Shown here: in pieces, positions 53,079 through 61,647 of the stretch | How positions within the stretch are numbered: position 1 is the first letter of the stretch | How the letters are laid out: every line of letters starts with the position of its first letter | Source of the DNA: Pirellulales bacterium | GTDB taxonomy: Bacteria; Planctomycetota; Planctomycetia; Pirellulales; Lacipirellulaceae | DNA length: 64,000 nt | Direction of reading: 5' to 3' | Assembly: GCA_022841705.1 (NCBI GenBank) | Contig: JALHQZ010000010.1 | Location: 1 to 64,000 of the forward strand | The notes under the pieces: generated by a model | Databases searched by the model: none | The model's input: the letters and a program-made list of their open reading frames with translations, nothing else | What the model was told of the DNA's origin: nothing | Position numbers and translations under genes: made by a program

Positions 53079-55223
53079 ATGAGCGGCGCCTCCAACGCTC
53101 GGTCGGTCCTATTGACCAAGACGCTATCCGCGTTGGCAATCGGCTTTGCCCTGATGATGTGCGCCACGCGCGTCGACGCGTTCGACGTGAGCATGACCCT
53201 GATCGCACCGGGCATGATCACGGATCGAACCCGAGCCGAAGCTAGGGTCTCGATCCGAAATCCACTCCCAACGGCGCAAACGTACAACCTCGAACTTTAC
53301 GTCGATACGGCCGCTGGCAGGCAGACGCTTGCAACGACACCGATCAACGTCCCAGCGGGTGGACAACAGCTCCACTCGTCGTGGTTCTCGACAACCGGTA
53401 TCGCCGGCGCCAACAAGGTCAGCTACCGCGTGACGGCGCCAAACCAAGCGCAGCTCGCGGGAGAAACACCGCTGACCGTGGTTGCGAGCCCAACCCGCGC
53501 CGTACCGCTTATTACCGCCGCATGGTTCGACCCGGGGGCGGTGCTGCCGGGAGTTTACCCCTCGGCTCGATCGATGAACGCCCAGGATGTCCGCAACGAG
53601 TTGAACTCCGCCCACGCGGTGGGAGTCGACACGATCATCATCAGCTACTCCGAATACGTTCTCAACAATTGGGGCTCGTTCTACCCGAGTCCGAGCTTCC
53701 CCAGCGTCGCCTCGTTCGACGTGGTGGGAACGATCTTGAACCAGGCCTCGATCAACGGCCAGAAGGTTTACGTCGGCCTCGGACGGGGCAACGACTTGAA
53801 CCTCACGTTCAACGGATTCAACGACACGGCGAGAAATGCCGCGGCCCTCGCTCACGACACACTCGTTGCCAGCGAGCTTTGGAGCCGCTACAGCAACGAA
53901 CCGTCGTTCTACGGCTGGTACCTGTCCCACGAGGCCAACGAGATCGGACCGGCAAGCACCGCCTACTACAACAACACGGTCGATATGCTGCGTACTTTCG
54001 AGGCTGACAAGCCGGTCCTCATCTCGCCCTCGGGGACGCCGGTAATCTCGTCGTCGATTCTGTCGAACTCGAAAGTCGACGTGTTCGCGTACCAAGATGC
54101 GGTCGGCGCCGGTTATGTGCCCTACGTCTATACCTATGACCCGCAGCAGCGGATCAACCAGTTGAACTCGGTCTATGCGTCATACGCGGCCGCCCACAAC
54201 GGAGTCAACAAACACTTGTGGACGAACCTCGAGAACTGGCAAATGAACGGGCCGACATACTCGGGCGCCTACCCCGCTGACATCTCACGCGTGCTTCAGC
54301 AGCTCAACATCGAGAAGAACTACGTTGACGTGATCTCGAGCTACGAGTGGTTCGGCTTCATGGAAGACCCGGCGAGCACTGTGGGAATGTGGGGCAATCG
54401 CGCACGAAACCTCTATAGCGGTTACCGCAATCACTACAACCAGACGATGGCGACGCTGAAGACCGTCAACTTCGTCAAGAACTCGGGTTTCGAGCAGGGA
54501 ACGATCGCCCCGGGGGTCGTTCCTACGGGATGGGCGTTCGGCGGCGACGGCGCCACCCAGCGCATCGCCTATTCAACCAGCACTCCAAGCTTGACCGCCG
54601 CCTCGATCAACCTGCAAGTGGATCAAGCCTCGGGACTTCCGTGGCTGACACAGGACGTCGTGGTCACGCCTGGCGCTGAGTACCAGTTCTCGGCGTGGGC
54701 CCAGAGACTCATCGCCGACCCGTCGGGAGGGCGGCTCGCGGCCCAGGTATGGATGCTGTCCGACAGCGCGTCGCCAACCATCCTGGGGAGCACGGCGCTG
54801 CTCTTCACGAGCGGGAGCTGGACCTACCAATCGTCGCTAATCACGGCTCCCGCTGGAGCAAGGATCGCCCGGATCATCCTGGGTCTGCAAAACTCGACGT
54901 TCGGCGTGGGAACCGGCAGCTACCTCATCGACGGTGTGTCGCTTGTGGGAGTTGCGATCGCAGGAGACTACAACAGCGACGGGCTCGTGGACGGGGCGGA
55001 CTACGATGTGTGGGCCGCGACTTTCGGTTCGCCCACGGACCTTCGCGCCGATGGTAACTTCGACGGGGTCGTCAACGTCGCCGACTACACGTTCTGGCGT
55101 GATCGGGCGGGCGCCGTTGTCGGGCCACCATCCTCTAGCGGCGTGGCAGTCCCCGAGCCGCCCGGGCTAGCGATTGTCGCGGTGTTCTTGCTTCTCTATG
55201 TACCCGCGCGAGCTCGTCCGTGA
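53079..55223 (+). CDS. secreted DUF4434-like barrel protein with ligand-binding, dockerin and PEP-CTERM parts
   Basis: 714 aa from ATG 53079. Signal LLTKTLSALAIGFALMMCAT. A beta-sandwich (about 40-150) precedes a (beta/alpha) barrel-like domain (about 160-460) resembling DUF4434: VGVDTIIISYSEYVLNNWGS, VYVGLGRGNDL, EPSFYGWYLSHEANEI, KPVLISPSGTP, VDVFAYQDAVGAGYVPY. The jelly roll of 45039 and 46031 follows (SGLPWLTQDVVVTPGAEYQF, FGVGTGSYLIDGVSL), then a dockerin pair (GDYNSDGLVDGADYDVWAAT, NVADYTFWRD) and AVPEPPGLAIVAVFLLLYVP ending PARARP. Probably a surface-attached glycoside-acting enzyme; DUF4434 proteins are related to glycosidases. Overlaps the next gene by four bases (GTGA). Confidence 0.8.
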   Translation: MSGASNARSVLLTKTLSALAIGFALMMCATRVDAFDVSMTLIAPGMITDRTRAEARVSIRNPLPTAQTYNLELYVDTAAGRQTLATTPINVPAGGQQLHSSWFSTTGIAGANKVSYRVTAPNQAQLAGETPLTVVASPTRAVPLITAAWFDPGAVLPGVYPSARSMNAQDVRNELNSAHAVGVDTIIISYSEYVLNNWGSFYPSPSFPSVASFDVVGTILNQASINGQKVYVGLGRGNDLNLTFNGFNDTARNAAALAHDTLVASELWSRYSNEPSFYGWYLSHEANEIGPASTAYYNNTVDMLRTFEADKPVLISPSGTPVISSSILSNSKVDVFAYQDAVGAGYVPYVYTYDPQQRINQLNSVYASYAAAHNGVNKHLWTNLENWQMNGPTYSGAYPADISRVLQQLNIEKNYVDVISSYEWFGFMEDPASTVGMWGNRARNLYSGYRNHYNQTMATLKTVNFVKNSGFEQGTIAPGVVPTGWAFGGDGATQRIAYSTSTPSLTAASINLQVDQASGLPWLTQDVVVTPGAEYQFSAWAQRLIADPSGGRLAAQVWMLSDSASPTILGSTALLFTSGSWTYQSSLITAPAGARIARIILGLQNSTFGVGTGSYLIDGVSLVGVAIAGDYNSDGLVDGADYDVWAATFGSPTDLRADGNFDGVVNVADYTFWRDRAGAVVGPPSSSGVAVPEPPGLAIVAVFLLLYVPARARP

Positions 55224-56644
55224 GCACCATATCTTTCTTGAAATGGGGTCGGAGTCTTGCTCTCGCGACGCTTGCCGCGGTGGTTGTGGCCCTCCCTGGT
55301 GGAGCGGCCGGCTCTGGACCGATCAAGCACGCCTCCAGCATGACCGTGGTGCCGCCTGCGGCCGTCACGCAGTACGTCGAGGTTGAGGCGCGGGTCGCCC
55401 TCCGAAACAACACGCCTGAGAAGTCGACGTATCGGGTGATCCTGGAAGTCAGGGCGGGTGGCGTTGTCAGACCGATCTACGATCAACGGATTGAAGTTGC
55501 GGCGCTTGACCAGGAGCTCGTTTCGGCGCGTTTCGCAACGGCTGACCTCGTCGGGGACGGCGTCGTCCACTGCTTGGTCACTCCGATCGGCGGAGTCGCT
55601 ACCGAGCATGTGTGGCCTCTGAAGGTTGTCGAGGCCGACTCGCGGGCGGCGCCGCTTCTGCAATTGGGCTGGTTCGAGCCGGGGACCTACTCCAATTTCG
55701 GATACCCTCATGACGCTCCGCCCGACGAAGCGTACCTCCGTGCCGCAATCGACCAGTACAACAAGATCGGCGTTCGTGGGTTCTTGATCGCCTACCCGGA
55801 ATCGATCTACCGCGGTGGGGGTGTCTACTACCCGAGCAAGGCATTGCGTGAGTTCGAACCGAGGTGCGACTTCGATGTGGTGGGGACAATCCTCAACCAG
55901 GCCTCGAAGAACGGCCAGCACGTGTTCGTGGGATTGGGTCGAGGCGCCGACCTGAATCTGACCTGGACTGGTTTCGACGACCCCGCGCGCAACGAAGCAG
56001 CGATCGCCCATAGCATAAAGGTGGCGACTGAGCTTTGGGCGCTGTACGGACACGAGCCGTCATTCTACGGCTGGTATCTGAGTCACGAGGCGAACGAGAT
56101 CGAGCGGGCGAGCAAGTCGTACTACAACCCCGTCACACGATTCTTGCGGACATTCGAGGCGGACAAGCCGGTGTTGATCTCGCCGTCAGGAACGCCCGTC
56201 CTCTCCACCGCAGCGCTTCGCCAATCGGAAGTCGACATCTTTGCCTACCAGGACGCTGTTGGTTCTGGGTATCTGCCTTACCAGAACACATTCGACCCGG
56301 AACGTCGCATCGCGATGCTCGACGAAGCATTCGCCAAGTACGCCGCCGCTCATCGCGACGCCGGGAAACACAATTGGGGCAATCTCGAGACCTGGCAGAT
56401 GTCCGGGCCCGATTACAACAACGCGTTCCCTGCGGATTTCTCGCGCGTGCAACGGCAGATCGACATCCAGTGCCGGCATGTCGACGTGATCACGGCCTAC
56501 GCGCTCGGCGGTTTCATGGAACCGCCGAACTCCTCCGTCCGGCTTGGAGGTGAGCGAGCAGTTAAGCTTTTCAACGACTACCGCAGATACCTTTCGCAGC
56601 AAGCTGAATCCCGCACCGCCAATGCGAGCGAATCACCTCCCTAG
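55220..56644 (+). CDS. soluble paralogue of the DUF4434-like protein
   Basis: 474 aa from GTG 55220. Signal ALATLAAVVVALPGGAAGSG. Same two-part core as the upstream gene, with long identical segments (ASKNGQHVFVGLGRGADLNL, EPSFYGWYLSHEANEIERAS, DKPVLISPSGTPVLS, DIFAYQDAVGSGYLPY), but it stops after the barrel: no jelly roll, dockerin or PEP-CTERM. It thus looks like the free counterpart of a surface-bound enzyme. The Glu in SHEANEIE and the Glu in DVITAYALGGFMEPP are candidate catalytic residues (inference). Confidence 0.8.
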   Translation: MSTISFLKWGRSLALATLAAVVVALPGGAAGSGPIKHASSMTVVPPAAVTQYVEVEARVALRNNTPEKSTYRVILEVRAGGVVRPIYDQRIEVAALDQELVSARFATADLVGDGVVHCLVTPIGGVATEHVWPLKVVEADSRAAPLLQLGWFEPGTYSNFGYPHDAPPDEAYLRAAIDQYNKIGVRGFLIAYPESIYRGGGVYYPSKALREFEPRCDFDVVGTILNQASKNGQHVFVGLGRGADLNLTWTGFDDPARNEAAIAHSIKVATELWALYGHEPSFYGWYLSHEANEIERASKSYYNPVTRFLRTFEADKPVLISPSGTPVLSTAALRQSEVDIFAYQDAVGSGYLPYQNTFDPERRIAMLDEAFAKYAAAHRDAGKHNWGNLETWQMSGPDYNNAFPADFSRVQRQIDIQCRHVDVITAYALGGFMEPPNSSVRLGGERAVKLFNDYRRYLSQQAESRTANASESPP

Positions 56645-56679
56645 CCGGTTGGCTACGGCAGGGTACGCCATCTCAGCAA

Positions 56680-57270
56680 TCAAGGCTCCGCTGGTAGACG
56701 CCACGTTTCAGCCCAGGCGAGGCACGCGGATGTACAGGGCTGGCCGTCTCGTAGCAGCTGCCACGGCGAGCCAGACCCGGCGGCCGTCGTCCCGCTCCAG
56801 CCGGCCTGCCTCGCCGGGATAAACGTTGTCTGAAGCCCGATCGGGCGACCATCGTCCCCCGGCTCCGTCGCAAAATTGAACGGCCTCAGAAAGTCAAGCC
56901 ACTCGAGTAAAATCTCCCCACCACGAAATCGTACGATCTCACGATAGGTGGATGGCGGAGCGCCGTCACGCTCAAACGAGGATGAGACGATCGAGAGACT
57001 CACATCACCGAACGGCTTGTAGAGGTAGCACTCGACGGCAGTCTGCAAGTACCTGGCAAGCTCCACGCTATCGGCGTACAACTCAATCGGGCGGCTCCGG
57101 CCAGGGTCGATGAACAACGCATGGCCGACTCCAGCGGGACTCCAGTACACTCGCCAATGGCTTGCGCGCGCCGCGATCGTTGCGCCCTCATCCTCACTCA
57201 GCCGAATGAAGGAGTTTTCTCCAATAACCACTAGGGGATTGGTAGAGGAGCGAGGTTTCATCGGAGACAT
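56680..57270 (-). CDS. hypothetical protein, last gene of the minus operon
   Basis: 196 aa. Hydrophilic, with NPLVVIGENSFIRLSEDEGA, HALFIDPGRSRPIELYADSV, GGEILLEWLDFLRPF, GLQTTFIPARQAGWSG and a Cys-containing end CTSACLAWAETWR. No signal peptide, so cytoplasmic. Family not recognised; composition and codon pattern look like a real gene. It converges with 55220-56644, 35 bases away. Confidence 0.6.
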   Translation of the reverse strand: MSPMKPRSSTNPLVVIGENSFIRLSEDEGATIAARASHWRVYWSPAGVGHALFIDPGRSRPIELYADSVELARYLQTAVECYLYKPFGDVSLSIVSSSFERDGAPPSTYREIVRFRGGEILLEWLDFLRPFNFATEPGDDGRPIGLQTTFIPARQAGWSGTTAAGSGSPWQLLRDGQPCTSACLAWAETWRLPAEP

Positions 57271-57358
57271 CCATCGCCCGTTTTAGGGCGCTTCGTGGTG
57301 CAGGTTGGATTGATCACAATTGCGATCTTTCGACTCTTGATCGCCCGTGCCGTGGCGA

Positions 57359-58660
57359 CTAACTGTCGGCAGGCGTTGCAGCAAACTCCGGTCCGCCCGC
57401 CAGCAGGGCTTCAACGGTCCACGACATCATCCACATCAGATTCTCGGGGGGCTTGGTTGTGGTTGAACCAGTGACCTTGATGTAGCCGTCCGCCGGGAAC
57501 GTGTCAGGGCCGGTGTTGGCGAGCATCCAGCGCCACGATTGGCTGATCTTCGGTCGGTAAGTCGTTTCGATATCAGCGGGGAGCAGATCCATTTCTTTCA
57601 GCTTGACGTAGAGCAGGATCGCCGCGGCTGTTTGCCCCACCCATTTGTCGTCGCGACCGAACATGCCGTGGGCGCCATCTTCAAACTGGCATTCGTCAAG
57701 ACACCACTGGAAGGCTCGCACACAGCGATCGTCGATCCGGCGGCGCAGGTTTTCATCGTCGGTGAGCTTACGAAGTTCGAGCAGAAACTCACCGACGACG
57801 TAGCAGGACCATCCCCACCCCACTTTGTCGTACTGTTGGCCCGTGAAGTGCTCAGCCCCTCCCCCGGGCCACGGGCCAACGAGCCATGTTCCCAGCTTCG
57901 AGGACCAGACCCCCTTCGCCGTGCCCGGTTGGTGCTCAGTCAGGAAATACTCAGCAAGTCCAAAGGCGTCGTTGAGGGCGCCCGGGTGCCCCGTCGCCTT
58001 GTGGAACCCGACGAGCCCGGTCCCCACTTCACCTAAGTCGCAAGAGAACTGAGCGTCGGCGAAGCCGCTGTTAGGGTACCCGACACCGAAGTAGCTGTCA
58101 TCGCGCCGGTGCCGCTGGAGCCAGCGATAGATTGCGTGGGCTTTCAGGTCGAGCAAGTCCTCGCGGGGATTATTGGCGACGAACCACTCGTAGCAAGGTG
58201 AGAGCGACTTGCCGTAAACCCACGCTGACGAGTTCGTGTCCACCGTTTTTCCCTCGATCTCGATCTTATTCGTGAGGGGGGTCGGAGGATCGTGGAGCGT
58301 GCTCAGCACGAACACCGCGTACCTGTCGGCAGCCTGCTTGTAGCGCGCGTCGCCCGTCACACTGAACAGTTTGTAGAGCGCGCGAGTTTGTGGGCCGATT
58401 CCCTGAACCACGCCGATCGTCGCTGTTCCCGGTGGACTGCGATGCGGGCACTTCTCGAGGTCCGTCGAGCCGTAGGGCGATTGCCAGGCGACGAAGCGGT
58501 CACCGAGGAATCTTGCGTTGGTGAGCCACTGCGAAGATCCATCGACGGCAAGCGAGCGTGGCGCTAGAACCGCAAGGGTCACGATGATTGCAAAGCCCCA
58601 ACTGGACCAGCGAATCAAAGACGGGATTGAGTCGGGCGAATTATGGGTCGTTCGTCGCAT
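57359..58660 (-). CDS. secreted alpha/alpha-toroid glycosidase-like protein
   Basis: 433 aa from ATG 58660 (GGAG seven bases upstream). N-terminal hydrophobic segment WGFAIIVTLAVLAPRSLA. The body is helical with repeated hairpins: GIGPQTRALYKLFSVTGDAR, KAHAIYRWLQRHRRDDSYFG, EVGTGLVGFHKATGHPGALN, GQQYDKVGWGWSCYVVGEFL, DKWVGQTAAAILLYVKLKEM. This is the six-hairpin (alpha/alpha)6 toroid style of GH88/GH105/GH127-type enzymes and polysaccharide lyases. Exact family not assigned. Downstream of the RhaT-like gene by 38 bases. Confidence 0.65.
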   Translation of the reverse strand: MRRTTHNSPDSIPSLIRWSSWGFAIIVTLAVLAPRSLAVDGSSQWLTNARFLGDRFVAWQSPYGSTDLEKCPHRSPPGTATIGVVQGIGPQTRALYKLFSVTGDARYKQAADRYAVFVLSTLHDPPTPLTNKIEIEGKTVDTNSSAWVYGKSLSPCYEWFVANNPREDLLDLKAHAIYRWLQRHRRDDSYFGVGYPNSGFADAQFSCDLGEVGTGLVGFHKATGHPGALNDAFGLAEYFLTEHQPGTAKGVWSSKLGTWLVGPWPGGGAEHFTGQQYDKVGWGWSCYVVGEFLLELRKLTDDENLRRRIDDRCVRAFQWCLDECQFEDGAHGMFGRDDKWVGQTAAAILLYVKLKEMDLLPADIETTYRPKISQSWRWMLANTGPDTFPADGYIKVTGSTTTKPPENLMWMMSWTVEALLAGGPEFAATPADS

Positions 58661-58698
58661 GCGGGAACTCCTCGATAAACGATGTAGACTGAAAATTC

Positions 58699-59718
58699 CT
58701 AAATGTTACTCGCCCCGCCGCCGAACAGTGTTGCGATGCCGACGACTTGCAAGGCGATACCCGCGATCATGGTCAGGAAAGCCGTCCACGACGACTCACG
58801 CCACTCGCCGGTCAGCCATCCCCAGAAGTTGTTACCGATAATCAGTGAGGACAAGTACACCGGCCAACCGATCGCCGGCCCCAGGGCGCCCATCGCCGAG
58901 GCGCCCATGCCATATCCGACGGTCGCCGTAATGAAGAAGGTCGCCATCCCAACGCACAGGAGCGAGTTCCACATGCCCGAAGAATCACCGAAGCTTTTCC
59001 AGGTCGCGTTGCGCGTCAACAAAATGATGCAGAAAACGAGGCTGGGGACTGCACCCGCCGAAACCGCCAGCCCCCACACGGCGTTATTGGATTGCTGCAG
59101 AGTGGCACCGTACTCAATCGCCAACCGCGTCACTTCTCCCCCCCGAGCGAGTGCAATGTTGAGCAAGGTGGTTAGTATTCCGGCCACAAAGCAGAGAGCG
59201 ATGCCCGTGCCGCCCGACATCGGCCGACTGACGTCGACTGTCTGTACTCTCTCTCGCTGATAGCCGGCACGCGCGCACGAAATCACCCCTGCCAAGATGA
59301 TCGCATCGGCCAACAAAACGCGCGTACCCGCATCGGTGCTGATCTCTCCCGGCTTGAGCCACAGCAGCGGGATTAGCGAGCCGAGGGCGATTGAACTCCC
59401 CATGATGATGCCGGTGCTGACAGAAAGCCCCACCGCCGCCACCGCGAGCCCCAGCATGACTACGCTGATCCCCCAGCCGAAACCGAAGAGGGCAACAGGC
59501 GCTGTGCTGGCGATGCCAGCATCAGCGTACACCTCGCCGAGTCGCGGAATCGTGAGCCAAGCGACCAGCAACGGAGCTACCAAGTAGGCAAGCGACGCGT
59601 AGACCAGCCAAGAGTTTTCCCACCTCCAGTTCTTGACAAACTTCATCGGCAACAGGGTCGCTGAGCCGATTGCTCCTGCCACGAGGATCATCGCCATGCC
59701 GAAGACCATGTCGCTCAT
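58699..59718 (-). CDS. RhaT-type sugar/proton symporter
   Basis: 339 aa from ATG 59718; the frame is open to 59955 but that part lies inside the oxidoreductase gene. About ten membrane helices: FGMAMILVAGAIGSATLLPM, NSWLVYASLAYLVAPLLVAW, LFGFGWGISVVMLGLAVAAV, GIALCFVAGILTTLLNIALA, TAFLTMIAGIALQVVGIATL. The gene matches L-rhamnose-proton symporter RhaT (MKFVKNWRWENSW, FGFGWG, NNFWG). Substrate may differ from rhamnose because no rhamnose-catabolic genes are present. Confidence 0.85.
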   Translation of the reverse strand: MSDMVFGMAMILVAGAIGSATLLPMKFVKNWRWENSWLVYASLAYLVAPLLVAWLTIPRLGEVYADAGIASTAPVALFGFGWGISVVMLGLAVAAVGLSVSTGIIMGSSIALGSLIPLLWLKPGEISTDAGTRVLLADAIILAGVISCARAGYQRERVQTVDVSRPMSGGTGIALCFVAGILTTLLNIALARGGEVTRLAIEYGATLQQSNNAVWGLAVSAGAVPSLVFCIILLTRNATWKSFGDSSGMWNSLLCVGMATFFITATVGYGMGASAMGALGPAIGWPVYLSSLIIGNNFWGWLTGEWRESSWTAFLTMIAGIALQVVGIATLFGGGASNI

Positions 59719-59755
59719 CGCCGTAAGCTCTTGAGGGGGTGAGAATCGGATTAAA

Positions 59756-60745
59756 TCATTCCGGCTTAGTCGCAGCGTTCTCGGCCAGCGCGACAGCGAC
59801 GCGCATCGACTCCATGGCCTCTTCCGGAGTAGTGCCACGGTAGTGCGCCTCGCCACGCAGGCACTGAATAAAATGCCGCAACATGGCGCCAAAGGCCCCT
59901 CGCGGTTCGCCGTGGATCGTAGCCCACCCTGTCTGATCGAGTACGACTTGACCAAAGCTCTCGGTATTCGCGCGGAAGCCGTCGCTATCAGACCGCACCT
60001 CGAGCACGCCCCGGTCCCCCATCACCTGGACCCCCGTGTTCCACTGGAGAACGTCATGTCGCTGGGGCGGGTAGAGCCAAGACGTATGGATGACCGCGAT
60101 GGCGTCGTTCTCGAACTCCAGCACGCCCCAGTTCACGTCGGGGTTCTCGCGGCCTTGCGTATTGCGACAGAACCCGTGCACTCGCTTGACCTTGCTGCCC
60201 ACGTACCATAGCACCAAGTCGATGTCGTGAATGGCGTTTTCGATAAAGCTGTGCGTGCGGCTGTAGAGCGCAAACAGACTGCGGTCAAAATTTCGATAAG
60301 CGTAGACGTTCCGAACCTTACCGACTTCTTCAATCCGTTCCTTCAACTGAGCGTAGCGATAGTCGAAACGGAGCAGAAACGCGGTCATCAGGAGCCGGTT
60401 GGTCTCTTTTGCGGCCCGCATCATGGCCTCTGCATCCTCAGGGGTCGTAGCAAGTGGCTTCTCCACGATCACGTGCTTGCCCGCTCGGAGCGCTGGCTCG
60501 GCTACGACTCGATGAAGATGCTCCGGAGTCACAACGATCACGGCATCGATTGAAGGGTCGTCGCAGACCTGCTGGATGTCGGTCGCCACCCGGACACCCG
60601 GGAGCGAGGCGGCAGCACCTTCTGCTTTCGCCCGATCGCGGTCGCAAATACATCCGATATGGACTCCTGCCACCGATCGAAGCGCGTTCAGGTAACGCGT
60701 GCCAAACTCCCCTGCACCGACGACTGCGAGTGTGACCTTATTCAC
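59756..60745 (-). CDS. Gfo/Idh/MocA-family oxidoreductase
   Basis: 329 aa. Rossmann N-terminus LAVVGAGEFGTRYLNAL and the cofactor motif VIVEKPLATTPEDAEAMMRA with catalytic Lys. The C-terminal fold has HDIDLVLWYVGSKVKRVHGF and GDRGVLEVRSDSDGF. The family oxidises or reduces sugars, inositols and sugar acids with NAD(P). First gene of the minus operon; the start ATG is about 45 bases from the predicted transcription start. Confidence 0.86.
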   Translation of the reverse strand: MNKVTLAVVGAGEFGTRYLNALRSVAGVHIGCICDRDRAKAEGAAASLPGVRVATDIQQVCDDPSIDAVIVVTPEHLHRVVAEPALRAGKHVIVEKPLATTPEDAEAMMRAAKETNRLLMTAFLLRFDYRYAQLKERIEEVGKVRNVYAYRNFDRSLFALYSRTHSFIENAIHDIDLVLWYVGSKVKRVHGFCRNTQGRENPDVNWGVLEFENDAIAVIHTSWLYPPQRHDVLQWNTGVQVMGDRGVLEVRSDSDGFRANTESFGQVVLDQTGWATIHGEPRGAFGAMLRHFIQCLRGEAHYRGTTPEEAMESMRVAVALAENAATKPE

Positions 60746-60760
60746 GGATGTGCCTTGGAT

Positions 60761-60796
60761 TCTATGTCATATCTTGTATACTTTCTATTTCATAGA
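60761..60796. promoter_or_regulatory. candidate GntR operator in the minus-operon leader
   Basis: Contains CTTGTATAC (60773-60781), the half-site seen as CTTGCATACAAG at 46721, and is bracketed by the inverted pair TCTATG (60761-60766) and CATAGA (60791-60796). It lies just downstream of the predicted -10, a normal place for a repressor. Confidence 0.35.
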
Positions 60797-60824
60797 TCCT
60801 ATACGGCACAGCAGTTGTCGTCAA
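60796..60824 (-). promoter_or_regulatory. promoter of the Gfo/Idh-RhaT operon
   Basis: Minus strand: TTGACG (60824-60819), 17-base spacer, TAGGAT (60801-60796). The -35 context GTTGACGACA is the same ten bases as at the plus promoter 46732-46741. Confidence 0.5.
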
Positions 60825-60974
60825 CTAGTGCCTCAAAATTGGCTCCCGAAATTTGGACAGTTAGATAAGGCTGATTTTTCCTGAAGTGGGTCAGAGTTTA
60901 GGGCCGGGAAGCAGCGGAGGTGTGGCTCGGCGATCAATACGAAGGTGGCGAAAGCTTCGTGCTGCGTAGACAAG

Positions 60975-61402
60975 ACGACGGCGCATTTGTTTGTGCATTA
61001 TTGAAGTCCAGGCGGGTCAGATTCATCACTCCACACGCGCAGGCACCCGATATGAAGCCGAAGGGGCCTTTAGTCTGTCGTTGGTCCGGGATCAGCGTTT
61101 AACGCCACCGACGATTCTCGCCATCAAGGCCCAGCAGCTTGAGCAGTCGAATCTGGTGACGATGCACGATGGCCACGAACGGTTTAGTTATCTCGGTGGG
61201 CTGGCTGCCCTCAAGGCGTTCTGCCTGCGAGCGCTCCGGCCCCGGCCCCACGATTCGCCGGTGCAGCCCAAAGGCGTACTTTTGTTATCCCCCCCGGCTG
61301 CGGCAAGAGTGCCATCGCCAAGGCGCTCGGGAACGAAGTGAATCGGCCCACACTCCGACTCGATCTCGGCGCCCCGATGGGTTCGCTCGTTGGTCTCCTC
61401 TG
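60975..61402 (+). pseudogene. AAA-family ATPase fragment, frameshifted
   Basis: The first frame gives LTPPTILAIKAQQLEQSNLV, HDGHERFSYLGGLAALKAFC, LRALRPR and PKGVLLLSPP, typical of AAA ATPases before the Walker A. A one-base shift at seven C (61289-61295) then gives PGCGKSAIAKALGNEVNRPT, a Walker A loop with catalytic Lys, LDLGAPMGSLVG and a stop at 61402. Walker B and the rest are missing, as is the N-terminus. A gene remnant that is truncated on both sides. Confidence 0.72.
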
Positions 61403-61647
61403 ACCCCTAACCCCTTCTTCCAATGTCCATGACCTTAGAACGCCCTCGCATCCGGGCGGCGCCAACGATTGAAACTCAGCCCGCTGATTGCTTACGCCAC
61501 ACGATGACGAGCGTGCGATTGTCGTTTTCGTGGTTCGGCTTACGGCGATCCCTCACACCAGGGCAGCGTTCGCAAGCGGCCAAAGCGAGCCGATTTTTGT
61601 CGGCAAAGCTGCTGGCATGCCGAGCTGTGGCGGCTTAAAATCCATGT

